Counted from the stretch's first letter, positions 12,301-23,492 are shown. The stretch: 64,000 nt of DNA from Aspergillus flavus (GCF_009017415.1 NC_092409.1:5828001-5892000), one strand, 5' to 3'. Notes: generated by a model not told the origin, from the letters alone. A program made the numbers and translations.

Positions 12301-14031
12301 ATGTCGTTACAAACAATTGCGATCGCCGCTATCGCGGTGGCATACTTCATCATCCGCTATTTGAACCGCACGGATGTCCCGAAGATCAAAGGCATTCCAG
12401 AGATTCCCGGAGTTCCTCTCTTCGGAAATCTATTACAACTAGGTGACCAGCACGCGACGGTCGCGGGAAAATGGGCGAAGAAGTTCGGACCAGTTTTCCA
12501 GGTGCGCATGGGGAATAAGGTGAGCTTTGACATTCTTTCGGTGGCTGATGTGAGGGGGGCGAAGCTAACCTGACCGCTGTTTAGCGTGTGGTATTTGCCA
12601 ACAGTTTCGACTCCGTGCGTCAGCTCTGGATCAAGGACCAATCCGCGCTCATCTCTCGCCCGACTTTCCACACTTTCCATAGCGTGGTTTCCAGCTCGCA
12701 GGGATTTACAATTGGTACATCCCCTTGGGATGAATCATGCAAGAGACGGCGCAAGGCAGCTGCAACGGCGCTCAATCGCCCGGCGGTGCAGTCGTATATG
12801 CCGATCATTGATTTGGAAGCTACCGCCAGTATTAAGGAATTACTCAAGGATAGCCAAAATGGAACGGTGGATGTGAATCCTACTGCTTATTTCCAGCGCT
12901 TTGCGCTTAATACCAGTCTTACGCTGAACTACGGGTTCCGGATCGAGGGAAATGTTGATGATGAGCTGCTCAAGGAAATCGTTGATGTCGAGCGTGGAGT
13001 GTCGAACTTCCGCAGTACAAGCAATAACTGGCAGGATTATATTCCCTTGCTCCGGATTATTCCTAAAATGAATCGCGAGGCTGAGGAATTCCGTGTCCGT
13101 CGGGATAAGTACTTGACGTATCTGTTGGATATCCTCAAGGACAGAATTGCCAAGGGAACAGACACGCCGTGCATTACTGGAAATATCTTGAAGGATCCGG
13201 AAGCGAAGCTTAATGAAGGTAAGAGTGCTCCTAGTCTAATCGTTAGAGTTCGCCACTGACGGAATGGCGTCACAGCTGAGGTGAAGTCTATTTGCTTGAC
13301 GATGGTTTCCGCTGGTCTGGATACTGTTCCAGGTAACTTGATCATGGGTATCGCGTATCTGGCTTCCGAGGACGGTCAACGTATCCAACAGAAGGCCTAT
13401 GACGAGATCATGAAAGTATATCCGGATGGTGATGCATGGGAAAAGTGCTTGGTCGAGGAGAAGGTTCCATACGTATCGGCTTTGGTCAAGGAAACTCTGC
13501 GATTCTGGACTGTCATTCCGATTTGTCTGCCACGGGTAAACATCAAGGAAATAGAGTTCAACGGGGCCAAAATCCCTGCTGGGACTACCTTCTTCATGGT
13601 AAGATACTTCCTTCTCCCTGGCCTGTGCTCCAGTAACCATACTAATTGATGTACAGAACGCCTGGGCTGCCGACTACGACGAGGACCATTTCAAGATGCC
13701 CGAAAAGTTCCTCCCTGAGCGGTATCTCGAAGTCTCCGAAGGCTCTGGCACCCCCCACTACGGATATGGAGCCGGCTCACGGATGTGTGCGGGATCCCAC
13801 CTTGCCAATCGCGAGCTTTACACGGCCTACATCCGACTGATCACTGCTTTCACAATGCATCCGGCACAGAACCCGGCGGATCGCCCCATCCTGGATGCGA
13901 TCGAGTGCAATGCAATCCCTACGGCTCTGACCACGGAGCCAAAACCATTTAAGGTCGGTTTCAAGCCGCGGGATGCTCCGAAGCTTCAGCAATGGATCAT
14001 GGAGAGCGATGAGCGGACGAAGGATCTGTAG
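12301..14031 (+). CDS. Cytochrome P450, CYP504 type (phenylacetate 2-hydroxylase-like)
   Basis: Four exons (12301-12519, 12585-13218, 13276-13598, 13657-14031) give 516 residues, close to the usual length of Aspergillus PhacA. Known family role: haem monooxygenase that hydroxylates phenylacetate at the ortho position, feeding the homogentisate pathway; ER-anchored. Seen: hydrophobic N-terminal anchor (residues about 4-20), proline-rich hinge IPEIPGVPLFGN, I-helix SAGLDTVPG, K-helix KETLR, PERYLE, and haem ligand region YGYGAGSRMCAG with the Cys ligand. The long block SRPTFHTFHSVVSSSQGF is one I recognise from CYP504 proteins. CYP504B enzymes (hydroxyphenylacetate hydroxylases) are the main alternative. 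All splice sites are canonical and no damage is seen. A Zn2Cys6 regulator follows 330 bases downstream in the same direction. Confidence 0.82.
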
Positions 14032-14363
14032 TCTTCTATTTTCCTATTTTTAAAGTCTAGAATTAGCATTGCGTTGGCTACGATACTTGCATGCTTAGAA
14101 TGAAAATGTACATACTAGTATGAATGAAAAGATTTGTTCAAATAAATCACATATCCATGAACTTCATAAACCGAGCTAAGATTTTAGCGGGACCGCGTAC
14201 CATTCATAGAAGTGGATAACTGCCGAGTGGATCGTCGCCGCCTAACCGCCTTGGGCTATAGTGCAACCTCGGCTGCCGAGCCCCCGCATTAGCGAATCAA
14301 CCCAACAACAGAACAACCGTCGGCTTTTTTCTCCTCTCACCGTTTTACCGGGACTTGCCCAAA
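14032..14363. other. Short intergenic region between P450 and Zn2Cys6 gene
   Basis: About 330 bases with the P450 3' end (AT-rich, near 14040-14160) and the promoter of the regulator. There are several CGG/CCG triplets (14270-14360) but no regular spaced pair. Confidence 0.4.
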
Positions 14364-16674
14364 ATGTCTGCCCCGGCGGATCATGACACAAGCCATGTCG
14401 CAGACAACGGTGACAACCGTACGATAGAGAATGACACGGAATCACACGACCCCCGTCCGCGGAAAAGACGGAAATACATCGCAAAGGCATGGTGGGTCAT
14501 GTTCATCCTTTCCGGTATTGTCAACAGCTGAAGGTCTCACTGAAACCCCGAAACAACAGTAACGAGTGCAAGCGGCGGAAAATCAAATGTAATGGAGAGA
14601 CACCATGTCAAAGATGCGGAAGACAGCGGATTGGATGTGTGTACGCGGAAGGACAGCGACAAGAAATTAGCGGGAATGAACAGTAAGAGCCGGTTCGTGG
14701 GGTGGAGAGAAGTGATGCTGACGGAAACTAGCGGGTTGGATCAATTGTGCGAGCAGATGAAAGCCATGCAGGAGCAGATCACTGCTTTGACGGCTGCCGT
14801 TCATACTCTGACTCAAGGTGCTGCTGTTCCGACGTCATTATCGCGACCGGACCAGACCTGCTTTTCTATTTCCTCACAGAGACCGTTTCGGCGTGTTTCA
14901 TCGGCGAAGGAGTTGACTTTTCAGGGTCCCACGACCTCTGCGTTTAGTTTTGATCTTGCGAAATCGAGTCTTCAGCGGCGTGGGATTGTCGAGCGCAATG
15001 ATGCTGGTGAGGATGGGGATTTGACCCAGGAGCCGTCGCCTATGCCATCGCCCTCACCCACTCAGGTGTTGCATACACGACAGGGTGATCCGCTGTGGAC
15101 TATTGGAAAGGATGAAGCTCTTCGATTGTGTAGGGTGTATGAGGAGGAGATGGGGATCATGTACCCTGTGTTGGACTTGCAGGAGCTCCTCAACCAGGTC
15201 GAGATCCTATATGGTCAAGTGGAAACAGAAGGCTGGTCGGAGGCTTCTGTACAGCATAATGGTCATATGAAGGTGGATGATTACGACGTCCATATTCTCA
15301 GGTTGGTTCTTGCGTGTGCAATTACGGCTGAGGCAAGCGGAAACAGCGATTTGGCTATGAGGCTGTTTGAAGATGTACAGAAGGTAGCAGATAACTGCGT
15401 ATGGGGGCCTCCGGACATTAGAGGTATCATGTTCCTGACGTTGGTGGTAAGTCCTGCTGTAGTATTGTTCCTCGCAGGATCTGACATAGTCATAGTCGAT
15501 TTTCTATTTTCAAATGGATGAAGAAGCGCTTGCGTGGAGGACGATCGGCATTGTGGAACGTATGTGTCTGGAGAAAGGTCTTCACCGACGGGAAACATTG
15601 CAACAACCGGCTATTTTGGCTGAAGGGAAGGAGCGTATTTTACGATTATTTTGGTCCATATATGTGCTGGATATGCGCTGGAGTTTCGGGACAGGCATGC
15701 CCTTTGCCTTGGAAGACACAGATATTGACCCGTGGCTTCCAGAGCCCGAGGAAAAGACCCCCTACTTGCGGGTGATGATCCGGTATAGTCGCATTGCGGC
15801 GAAGGTGTGGAAGTTCATATCAGCTTTCAACAACACGAACGAGATCAAGAAGGACGAAATGAACTATTTAGACTGGCAGGTCCTACGGTGGGCTGCTGCA
15901 ATACCTGATTCCTTGCGTCTTGATCAGCCATTTGATCAGGCGCAACAGGATCCACGGAGTATCCGCCGGCTACGATCTTTACTTTACCTACGCGCCAATC
16001 AGCTGCGGATGCTAATCTATCGGCCAGTATTACATTCAGCGGCTCATATAATGCGTTATCCAGCAGAATCGCAAATAGTCGTTGACCTTGCCAAAGACAC
16101 CATCCAGTTCATCACGAAACTCAACGAAACATCAGACATATATCGTCTTCAGCAGGTTACATTCAACTGGTTTCTCGTGTCAGCCCTTGCCGTTATATTT
16201 CTCGCCGTATCGCAGACACCCGCCCAATTCAGCGCTCACTCTAAAGTGGAGTTCTACATGGCCCTGGAGTTAGTCAAAGGCTTCTCGCCGCGATCATATG
16301 TATCCCGACGACTGTGGAGGTCAATCAAGGGGCTTCGAAAGCTGGGACCTCAACTTGGGCTGCAAACCCACCACCAGCCCGAAGAGACAGTTCGGCACGT
16401 GCTCGAGCCAGCCGCTGGTACTGCAGCAGTAGACTCAATGGAGCAGGTACCGGCACCCAGTACGCAGAGCCATACGACACCAGACGGAGCTCAGATGACA
16501 CGGGAGCTGATGGAATGGTTCGAAGCAGTGGGTAATATTGAAGACCAGATCATGTCAGTGGGGACAGGTGTGCAGACATATGAGGAGCCATGGCAGTATG
16601 GGGCTCGCATGGGGAATGGCTACACGTTTGACTTTGGAGGCGAGTTGTCGAGCCTGATGAAGGATTGCTTCTGA
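14364..16674 (+). CDS. Zn2Cys6 transcription factor with fungal_trans domain
   Basis: Four exons (14364-14491, 14560-14682, 14732-15446, 15496-16674) give 714 residues. The first Cys of the zinc cluster is created by splicing (TG|T). The cluster then reads CNECKRRKIKC...CQRC...C at residues about 43-70. A basic stretch (RPRKRRKY) precedes it, and a short coiled segment (LDQLCEQMKAMQEQIT) follows, as expected for dimerisation. The middle domain (ILRLVLACAITAEASG, DEEALAWRTIGIVERM, LFWSIYVLDMRWSFGTGMP) is the classic PF04082 regulatory domain. Nuclear DNA-binding regulator; the target is unknown. Its position just after the CYP504 gene makes control of aromatic-acid catabolism a reasonable guess, not more. 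Frame and splice sites are intact. Confidence 0.85.
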
Positions 16675-18171
16675 TGGTACTATAACAAATGGCACGAGGT
16701 TTATTTACCCTTAATACCTTCCACTGTCTTGAGGTACAATGGTAGGAAATTTGAGTAGTTTAGTGTAGGAAAACCGACAAAGAATAATTAAAAGACCACT
16801 TTAGATTGCAAGTAGCGGTATGCTATGAGAGGTAGAGGGTTGCCGACCTTCTGTAGGTCTGGGGCGTAGTTACGGTTCTTATATACATTTAGAGACAGAG
16901 AGTAGCTCCAGGGTGGAGCTACGTGGTCCCTCTAAGCCCCATAGCCTTTCTCCTTAGCAGTACGCTGTAGCCGAGATCACACACTTCTTCCTAGAAATAT
17001 CACCGCCTCAGAAAAGGCCCAAAGGACCACCTAAATCAAACAACCAATGCACCCTCTCAATTGAATTGTGTTAGACTTTCGTTACTAGTATACTAATCAA
17101 TCAACCACACCTATTAAAAGAGTATAGCTCTAACCCTGACCCATACAATTGATGAAATACTGCTCTCCCAGCAATTAATCTAGCCATCGTGCCTTTCAGA
17201 CAACGCGTAGAAGACCTTGACTAATGCGAAAAGGATTAATCGTGATTTGTGCAGCCTTCTGGTAGCGTGTGTCACTAGACGGATGATGAGCATAATTGTT
17301 GGTCTCATTTCATGAAGTTCAAAATTGTTTGATGTTAGAAGTGGCTTGGTAGAAGACGTGTGTATAATGAAAAACGCAAGTGTGGATGCTATACAGACGA
17401 GCCTCAACCAAGAGCTACATGATTTTACAAATAGGTCCCTGGTAATACATTAATGAGTGAATGTATAGATGGTCAATATATGTTTAGTAGTACTGTGGAA
17501 GTTCCCTAATGTATATAATTAAGGATGTTATACCTGGACTTAAAATAGGGGTAAAGTTGCTTAAAGTAATAAGGCTACGCAATATCCATGTCTCTGTTTA
17601 TTATACGATCTGCTCAAAACCAATAGAACACTTTACATGGCGACGGAAGTGTACATTGTCGAGTAGGAACCCTAAGATGATGCTGTAGAACATATACGAG
17701 CCGTTCGTACATATAGTCCAAACGATAAATGAGTTACAGGTGCGCCGTTGAGCAATCAGCGGAATGATGGCCTTGGTTGGATAGACCACGAGGGAAGGTG
17801 AGATATCTATTCAAATGTCCAGGCGCTTTGTTGAGTGATTTATCAGTCTATTGATTTATTGTCTTGGTCTTTTTGCGTTTAGTATGTGTTCTTTATGGGT
17901 TGATAGTGTTGATTGACATACTCGTAAAGAAGAAAGAAGAGAAGCTAATGAATGGCAGGATATGAAGTACTAGAGCTGATAGAGATGTAATGCTCTGGAC
18001 TGACCTTCAGCACTACATTGAAGGGGGATAACTGAAAGGGTTCAAATACAAGCTACATTCAAATTCAGATCATAGCGAATATGCATTGAGGTACTAACAA
18101 TGACCAAGGCGTCGATACTTCCAACATACCACCTTAGCCTGCAACATCCCCACCAGATATCCAGCTTGAAT
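16675..18171. other. AT-rich intergenic stretch
   Basis: About 1.5 kb with no convincing gene on either strand. It has the 3' flank of the Zn2Cys6 gene, including a small perfect hairpin at 16902-16922, and then mainly AT-rich sequence with short spurious frames. Confidence 0.5.
16902..16922. repeat. Perfect 9-bp inverted repeat (hairpin)
   Basis: GTAGCTCCA and TGGAGCTAC flank a three-base GGG loop, about 230 bases after the stop codon of the Zn2Cys6 gene. It could fold in the 3' UTR or be a palindromic protein-binding site. Function unknown. Confidence 0.5.
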
Positions 18172-18737
18172 TTAAGTCGACTCTGCACTAAACGTGGAAC
18201 TAGATACCCCTCCCCTAAATAGTGAGCGATAAGGGTCACCGAAGACAGGCGAGCGAGGTCCGACGACAGCTGGTTTAGGCACAGCTGGTTCAGGCTCAAG
18301 AGGTTTATGTCTGGTCTTGGTGTACGTATCTACAAATGCAATTAGCTCAATCCACCATAGCCAAAGGCTTGAATTAACTGGTATATAAATATGCTTACCT
18401 TTCTTGGAGACTATCTCAAAGACAATTTTCTTCCCATCTGTTATCAGTCGTGATATAGTAGATTTCCATTGTATCTCTTGAAAAATGTAAATGGGCTTCT
18501 CATTGATGGTGCATTTCAGCAGATGCTCCGTGGTGGAAAACGCGCATTGCTGGACAGATATATATTCCAAGTTTCCCAGGACAGATATTGGACTGCAGTG
18601 CTCGGCTCTTTTGCTCCGGGATACATAAAGAAATGACCAGCCAGGGCATCGCCCCTTCGAATTTCATCTATGGTATTCTCGACGGTAATGGAATCGGCCC
18701 AAGAAATCCGTGGCACCTGGGAAGAAGGTACGGACAT
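18172..18737 (-). pseudogene. Member D of the small W-C-F/FEIV protein family, frame-broken
   Basis: Same architecture as the three genes at 29.7-32.2 kb: an N-terminal segment (start MSVPSSQVPRIS at 18737), a LSWETW...QQCAF core, IQWKSTISRLI, and FEIVSKKG. A phase-1 intron (GTAAGC...TGTAG) follows directly, then a tail exon rich in Pro and Ser ending SAEST. The reading frame changes between LSWETW and EYISVQQC near 18566. Restoring one base gives exactly the same spacing as in member A, so a one-base deletion is likely, since no intron fits there. Function unknown; no signal peptide or membrane segment. Confidence 0.65.
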
Positions 18738-19241
18738 GATGTACGAATAGAAAAGTGAGAAGGCCACTGTAACTCGTTCCAGAATGACTGATGGCTAGGT
18801 ACCGGCGTGAGATGGCGGATTATTGTAGGGTGAGAATGACGAGGTACAGTATTCAAAGAATTGAGATGGGGAGATTGAAATACAGCATGCGATAGCCAAA
18901 TCTTGATCGCTGGACAAGAAGAAAAGGATTTCTCATGGTTTAGATCAACAGAGCTTTTATATGTCTCCAGCCAGCCTCTGTGCTGGATATACCCAAGACC
19001 AACTGAAGTATTCCGTCATTGGTTTGGCAGAACATCAGAACTACAGCGCATTGTGTCTGAAGGTACCTTTATTGATCAATCTTTCATCTATCCTTTATTG
19101 AAACACCCTGCGATATCGGTAGCCGCATACGTTTTCTAGCTTTATTCCACGAAACCTTCCAGAAGAACATGTGCTTAGAAGAATACCGAATACTCGTCAC
19201 ACAGGGAGGCGAAGGGACAAGGGCATGAAACGTTTATCGGA
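18738..19241. other. Intergenic, nothing recognised
   Basis: About 500 bases between member D and the D-glutamate-cyclase-like gene, holding the 5' flank of the former and the 3' end of the latter. A 78-codon plus-strand frame at 18903-19139 has no recognisable features. Confidence 0.5.
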
Positions 19242-20132
19242 TCAATTATAAAGGGGCTTTCCCAATGTCTTCAAGTCTTTGACGGTAAAGTCCGTAACCA
19301 ACATATGGGCCGGCTCATGCGCGAACACAAGTCCTTCGATTCGGTCTCCTGCCGACTCTACTGCCATCTGAGGTGTGACACCACACGCCTAGCAGACAAT
19401 CAACAAAACTGATTTTGAAAAAGGAAAACAGAAACCTACCCAGAAGACTGGAATTTCCCCTTCCTCAAAAATCTGCCTCTCTCCGAAGTCCGGCTTCTCA
19501 ATATCACTGATTCCCAACCGCTCGAGCGCATCCCATCCCCAGTCAACAGGCTCCCCATGCGTGGCCAGGAACGGTCTTGTGATCTCCCGAACTCTCTCTA
19601 CATCTTCCACGCGATAGGGTCTCATCGAGACAATGCAAGTTCCGTTCTTAAAGATCCCCGAAGCCAACAATGGAATGCGTGTTTTGTACATGGCAACAAT
19701 CGTTCCCGTGTCTTGGTGTCTTGGTTTCAGGCCCGCGTCAGACAGGGCATCTTCAAAGGAAAACGAGCATCCGATTAGAAAGCCGACGTAGTCGTCTGTC
19801 CAAAGGTTCACGAGATCGGTACGGCTTTCAAGATATTTGCCATTTTTATAAACGCGGTATTTGGGACAGTCCGTGCGAAGGTCGAAGTCCTTGTCTTTGA
19901 TACACGATGACGGGTAGATGATGTGGGGATTGCCCTTCTGGGTGAGTCCAAGTAAGGGACAGGAGACTGGGTTGCGGAGACACAGATTGTGGAAATCCTC
20001 GGCATGCTTGGAGGGAAGGATGAGAAGGTTGGCTTGTAGATACCCTGGAGCTAGGCCCGAGGTGTTGGTTATGTGGTTTTGGCGGCCGAGAAGGCGGACT
20101 TGGTGGGCTGTTTGACCTTGCGTGGGGTCCAT
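19242..20132 (-). CDS. D-glutamate cyclase-like protein (DUF1445/UPF0317 family)
   Basis: Two exons (20132-19440, 19388-19242; 51-nt intron) give 279 residues, the usual size. Family knowledge: the mammalian relative converts D-glutamate to 5-oxo-D-proline, and bacterial members are annotated as putative hydro-lyases. Seen: an APGYLQANLLILP start, NPVSCPLLGLTQ, RTDCPKYRVYKNG, FLIGCSFSFEDAL, VSMRPYRVEDVERV, THGEPVDWG, PVFW|ACGVTPQ (across the intron) and a C-terminal AHEPAHMLVTD, all blocks I know from this family. No targeting signal is clear. It is divergent from a Dal5-type permease, with GATA sites between them, which suggests uptake and breakdown of a nitrogen compound. Catalytic activity in this species is inferred. 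Confidence 0.85.
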
Positions 20133-20756
20133 CTCTACAGTCGTATATTGGTTGTCGATTGAGTGAGTACTTGTATTCTACATATGCGTTATATCCCTTT
20201 CCCCGCGGAATGGAATGGTTATTTTCCGCCGTGACGGAGTGTCAACGACCAGCAAGGGTTGTAACATAGTAGGGCATACAACAATTCACTTGTTTTCCCC
20301 ATATCCACCTTCGGGGCCCACTCCCCGATATCTGGGGATTTATCAGTCAGACCACCCAATGAGCGAATGATATCAGTAGGGGTCACCGACTGATAAACTC
20401 CTCTCCACCACTTATCTTGACCCTTCGGCCCGAACGGGCTTCCTCTACGAGCGGAGTCGCGGACTTTGGCCGAATTTCTGTTACTCAAGTGATACCTTAT
20501 TCAGATAACGGGTCTGCCATCCAGCCAAAGATCATGCACCTTGAGGGTCAAGATATGCATCCGCTATCTTGATAGGTAATCCTGACGGAGCGATCAGCGG
20601 GATCCACGAGGCTCTTTAAACCCCAGATTCTCCCTTCCCTGTCGACGCGGTTTCGGAGGTTTTGGGGTGGAAGTGCACTTACATCTATTTCCTGCAAAAC
20701 TAGGGAACGACACAGTATCTTTATACTTAGCCCACCAGAATAGTTGGACGCCTTCC
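20133..20756. promoter_or_regulatory. Divergent promoter with a cluster of GATA-type sites
   Basis: 624 bases between two divergent genes. HGATAR-type sites: 20340-20345 (reverse), 20391-20396, 20503-20508, 20564-20569 (reverse) and 20570-20575. In Aspergillus this motif is bound by AreA and related GATA factors that activate nitrogen-source genes. The last two sites are adjacent and in opposite orientation, an arrangement often found to be strong. Confidence 0.5.
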
Positions 20757-22405
20757 ATGTCGACTGACCAAAAGGATATCCCGGTCGAGAACAAAAATGA
20801 TCGCAAAACCTCCATAGAAGAGCCGAGTGTCGGCGATGTGAACGACGTTGTGCTCGACCCGAAGAAGGAGAAGAAACTTCTCATGAAGTTGGACATTGCC
20901 TTTGTTCCCATTATTATGGTGACATATTTGTCGTGCTTTTTGGATCGCACAAATATTGGTATGTTGTGTATTCTACCGTAATCTGAATGGCTTAGCTGAC
21001 TTCACCACAGGCAATGTCAAAGTCGCAGGAATGCCTGAGGATATTGGGGCCTCCGATACTCAGTTCTCGACCGCCGTGTCCATTTTCTACGTGACATACG
21101 TGCTTCTAGAATCACCATGGGCGGTGTTGATGAAGAAACTGACACCTCGCAATATCCTAACTGGACTATGCATCGTCTGGTCCCTCGCGACAATTTTTAC
21201 GGGGTTTGTACAAAACGTCGCTGCGCTGTACGCGACAAGGTTGATTCTGGGTGCCTGTGAGGCAGGTCTATTTCCCTGTCTGAACCTATACCTGACGATG
21301 GTCTACCGACGGGAAGAACAGGCGAAGCGCGTCTCCTATCTTTTCAGCTGCGCAGCCATTTCTGGCGCCGTGGGAGGCTTATTGGCATATGCACTGCTAC
21401 ACATGGATGGGTTAGGAGGAAAGGCTGGATGGAGGTATTTATTCCCCCTTTCTTGTGCCTCGGATAATTAACCAAAAAATCAACCAGATGGGTCTACATC
21501 ATCGAAGGCCTCTTCAGCATGGTCTGCGCCGTCCTGATCTGGTTCGGTCTCCCCAACGATCCAGCAGAGTCGTACTTCCTCACTGCAGAAGAAAAATGGA
21601 TGATGCGCGTGCGCAACGAACAACGCCGCAGATACATGGGCAGCGACAAGTTCAGCTGGGACGAAATGTGGACCGCACTGCGCGATCCCAAACTGGCCTT
21701 CAGCGCCGTCACGCAGTTCTGTCAGGATATTCTGCTCTACGGATTCAGCACCTTCTTGCCGACGATTCTGCAGGGTATCGGGTATAACTCCTTGATGAGC
21801 AATGTGTTGACCGTTCCGGTTTATATATGGGCTGCGCTTGTGTTTATTGCGGTTGCGTATTGTGCGGATCGGTTTTCACGCTTTGCCTCTGTAAGTCATA
21901 TATCCATCTCCCTTTCCTTCTGAATTCCGAAGGTGGCAGCGAGCATTGTGAAGAAGATGCTAACATGCGAAAACAGTACATCCTAATCGCCAACATCTTC
22001 GGAATAATAGGCTACATCCTCCTCCTAGCGGTATCCAACGACCCCGTCAAATACTTCGCCACCTACCTCTGCGCAATCGCCTGCTACACCGGCGTCGGAC
22101 TAAACGTCGCCTGGCTGAACGTCAACTTCGCCCCCCAATACCGCCGAGCCCTCGCCGTCGGCGTGCAGCAAACGATCGGAAACTGCGCAGGAATCGTCGC
22201 CGGGCAAATCTATCGCAAATCGCCCTACGTCCTGGGTAACTCATTCTCCCTGGGAGCCTTATGCGTAGCGCAGATCGTGGTCTTCGTGCACGCGATGTAT
22301 CTAAAGAGGGAGAATGCAGAGAAAGAGAGGATCATCGACGGGAAAGAGGATACGCGGAGAGTCAGGACAGGTGACGCGGAAGTGGAGTTCAAGTATCATT
22401 ACTAG
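20757..22405 (+). CDS. MFS permease, allantoate/Dal5-type (anion:cation symporter)
   Basis: Four exons (20757-20958, 21011-21434, 21488-21890, 21977-22405) give 485 residues with about 12 hydrophobic segments, typical for the Dal5/Tna1/vitamin family. Seen: a charged N-terminus, KKLLMKLDIAFVPIIMVTYL, SCFLDRTNIGNVKVAGM (the DRxNIG-NA signature of this group), RLILGACEAGLFPCLNLYL, and ARGxxx-type loops. Plasma-membrane import of a small organic anion or nitrogen compound is the family role (allantoate, nicotinate, biotin, pantothenate in known members); the substrate here is unknown. Divergent from a D-glutamate-cyclase-like enzyme, so a related amino acid or lactam is one idea. The start at 20757 is chosen because it gives the usual short cytosolic N-terminus. 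Intact. Confidence 0.85.
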
Positions 22406-22787
22406 TAATTCCTGTTCCAGTGGTTCAGGGGAATTTTGTAAATGGTTATGTCATTCATAAGATCTTTTTCTTTTCTTGGATATTTTATTTTCCTTGAATA
22501 TTTCTTGGGAGTGAGGGTTGTACGTACTCTTCATTGGTGGATGGATACATGACGTCATGACGTACGTATACATGAGGTTTTTCTAGAAGAGAATTGGAAA
22601 AGGTACCGGTACATATATTTAATGGATCTCCACTTATTTCAGCCTTATACACATTATATCAAGATTAATAGATCGAATATACTTTACCTACTATTAACAC
22701 CCATTGAACACTTTTACCTTTTTGAACCACTCCCTGTCGTTACAACCTGTTACCACACAACTTATAAAACACAACCAAAGAAACAAC
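22406..22787. other. Promoter region of the Gly/His-rich gene
   Basis: About 380 bases. It contains a perfect TGACGTCA palindrome at 22550-22557 with a second TGACGTA right after it, and TATATTTAA near 22613 as a TATA candidate about 170 bases before the start codon. Confidence 0.4.
22550..22557. promoter_or_regulatory. CRE-type bZIP site (TGACGTCA)
   Basis: A perfect cAMP-response-element palindrome followed at once by an overlapping TGACGTAC half-site variant. Fungal ATF/CREB factors (AtfA type, stress response) bind this sequence. It is about 240 bases upstream of the Gly/His-rich gene. Confidence 0.45.
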
Positions 22788-23156
22788 ATGGGCTCCTGCT
22801 TCTCCCTCCTCGGCGGCGGTAATCGTCGTCATCATATGAATCCCGGTATGGGAATGGGCGGAGGCGGATATCCACCTCCGCGGAGACATGAATTCGGTCC
22901 TGGTGCTGGCATGGGAGGCTTTGACTCGGGTCCTGGAGGGTTTGGTGGAGGACATCATCACCATCATCATGGTGGTGGGGGACTTGGTATGGGTATGGGT
23001 GGTGGTCATGGGCATCATGGACATCATGGGGGTATGGGTGGACCTGGGTTTGGTGGGCATCATGGAGGTGGGTTTGGTGGACACCATGGAGGACATCATG
23101 GTGGAGGAGGGTTTGGTGGGCATCATGGTGGTGGACATCATGGAGGGGGCTGGTGA
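22788..23156 (+). CDS. Small Gly/His-rich protein with N-terminal acylation motif
   Basis: Single exon, about 122 residues, start MGSCFSLL at 22788. Position 2 is Gly and position 6 Ser, matching the N-myristoylation rule, and Cys4 is placed for palmitoylation; together they suggest attachment to a membrane. The rest is low-complexity: GMGMGGGG, a run of six His, and repeated GGHH / GGFGGHH units to the C-terminus GGGW. Such His clusters can bind Ni, Zn or Cu, but that is inference. Similar short Gly/His-rich proteins occur in filamentous ascomycetes without known function. The codon pattern GGx CAT CAT is repetitive, so length may vary between strains. TATA and CRE elements lie upstream. Confidence 0.7.
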   Translation: MGSCFSLLGGGNRRHHMNPGMGMGGGGYPPPRRHEFGPGAGMGGFDSGPGGFGGGHHHHHHGGGGLGMGMGGGHGHHGHHGGMGGPGFGGHHGGGFGGHHGGHHGGGGFGGHHGGGHHGGGW

Positions 23157-23492
23157 TCTTTTCTTACTGACTGGGGTAATGGTATGTGTCTTTTGTTGTG
23201 AATTTTGGGACGTTGCTGACGAAGGCAGATTAGAGATTCATGTGCTTGTATGGCTTTAATGATATATGTTAATGATTCTGTTTGTTCTGAAAAAAGATTA
23301 TGATTCTTCCGAAATACACGATGGATCCTGAGACGGTCTGCTCTCAAGCACAAGACTTGGATAAAACAAAAAGAATAGAAAAGGGAAAGCAGAAACCCCT
23401 TATGGCCACAGAATAATACCCGGAAGTCCGTCCTCTCTGCCTTATGAGACAAACAAACCTTTAAGCTAGGATGGAAGTATAGGATCGTATTT
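23157..23492. other. Convergent intergenic region
   Basis: About 335 bases between the 3' ends of the Gly/His-rich gene and the SDR; only 3' flanking sequence seen. Confidence 0.45.

Noticed and set aside
14592..14731. Uninterrupted frame through the second intron of the 14-kb regulator
   Set aside because: It would destroy the zinc-cluster frame. Splicing CA|C at 14682/14732 keeps both the cluster and the coiled segment.
12301..16674. Full phenylacetate/homogentisate gene cluster
   Set aside because: Only the CYP504-like gene is present; no homogentisate dioxygenase, fumarylacetoacetase or isomerase lies in the window.
22740..23141. Met/Thr-rich minus-strand frame
   Set aside because: Antisense of the Gly/His repeat (GGx CAT CAT); composition follows from the repeat.
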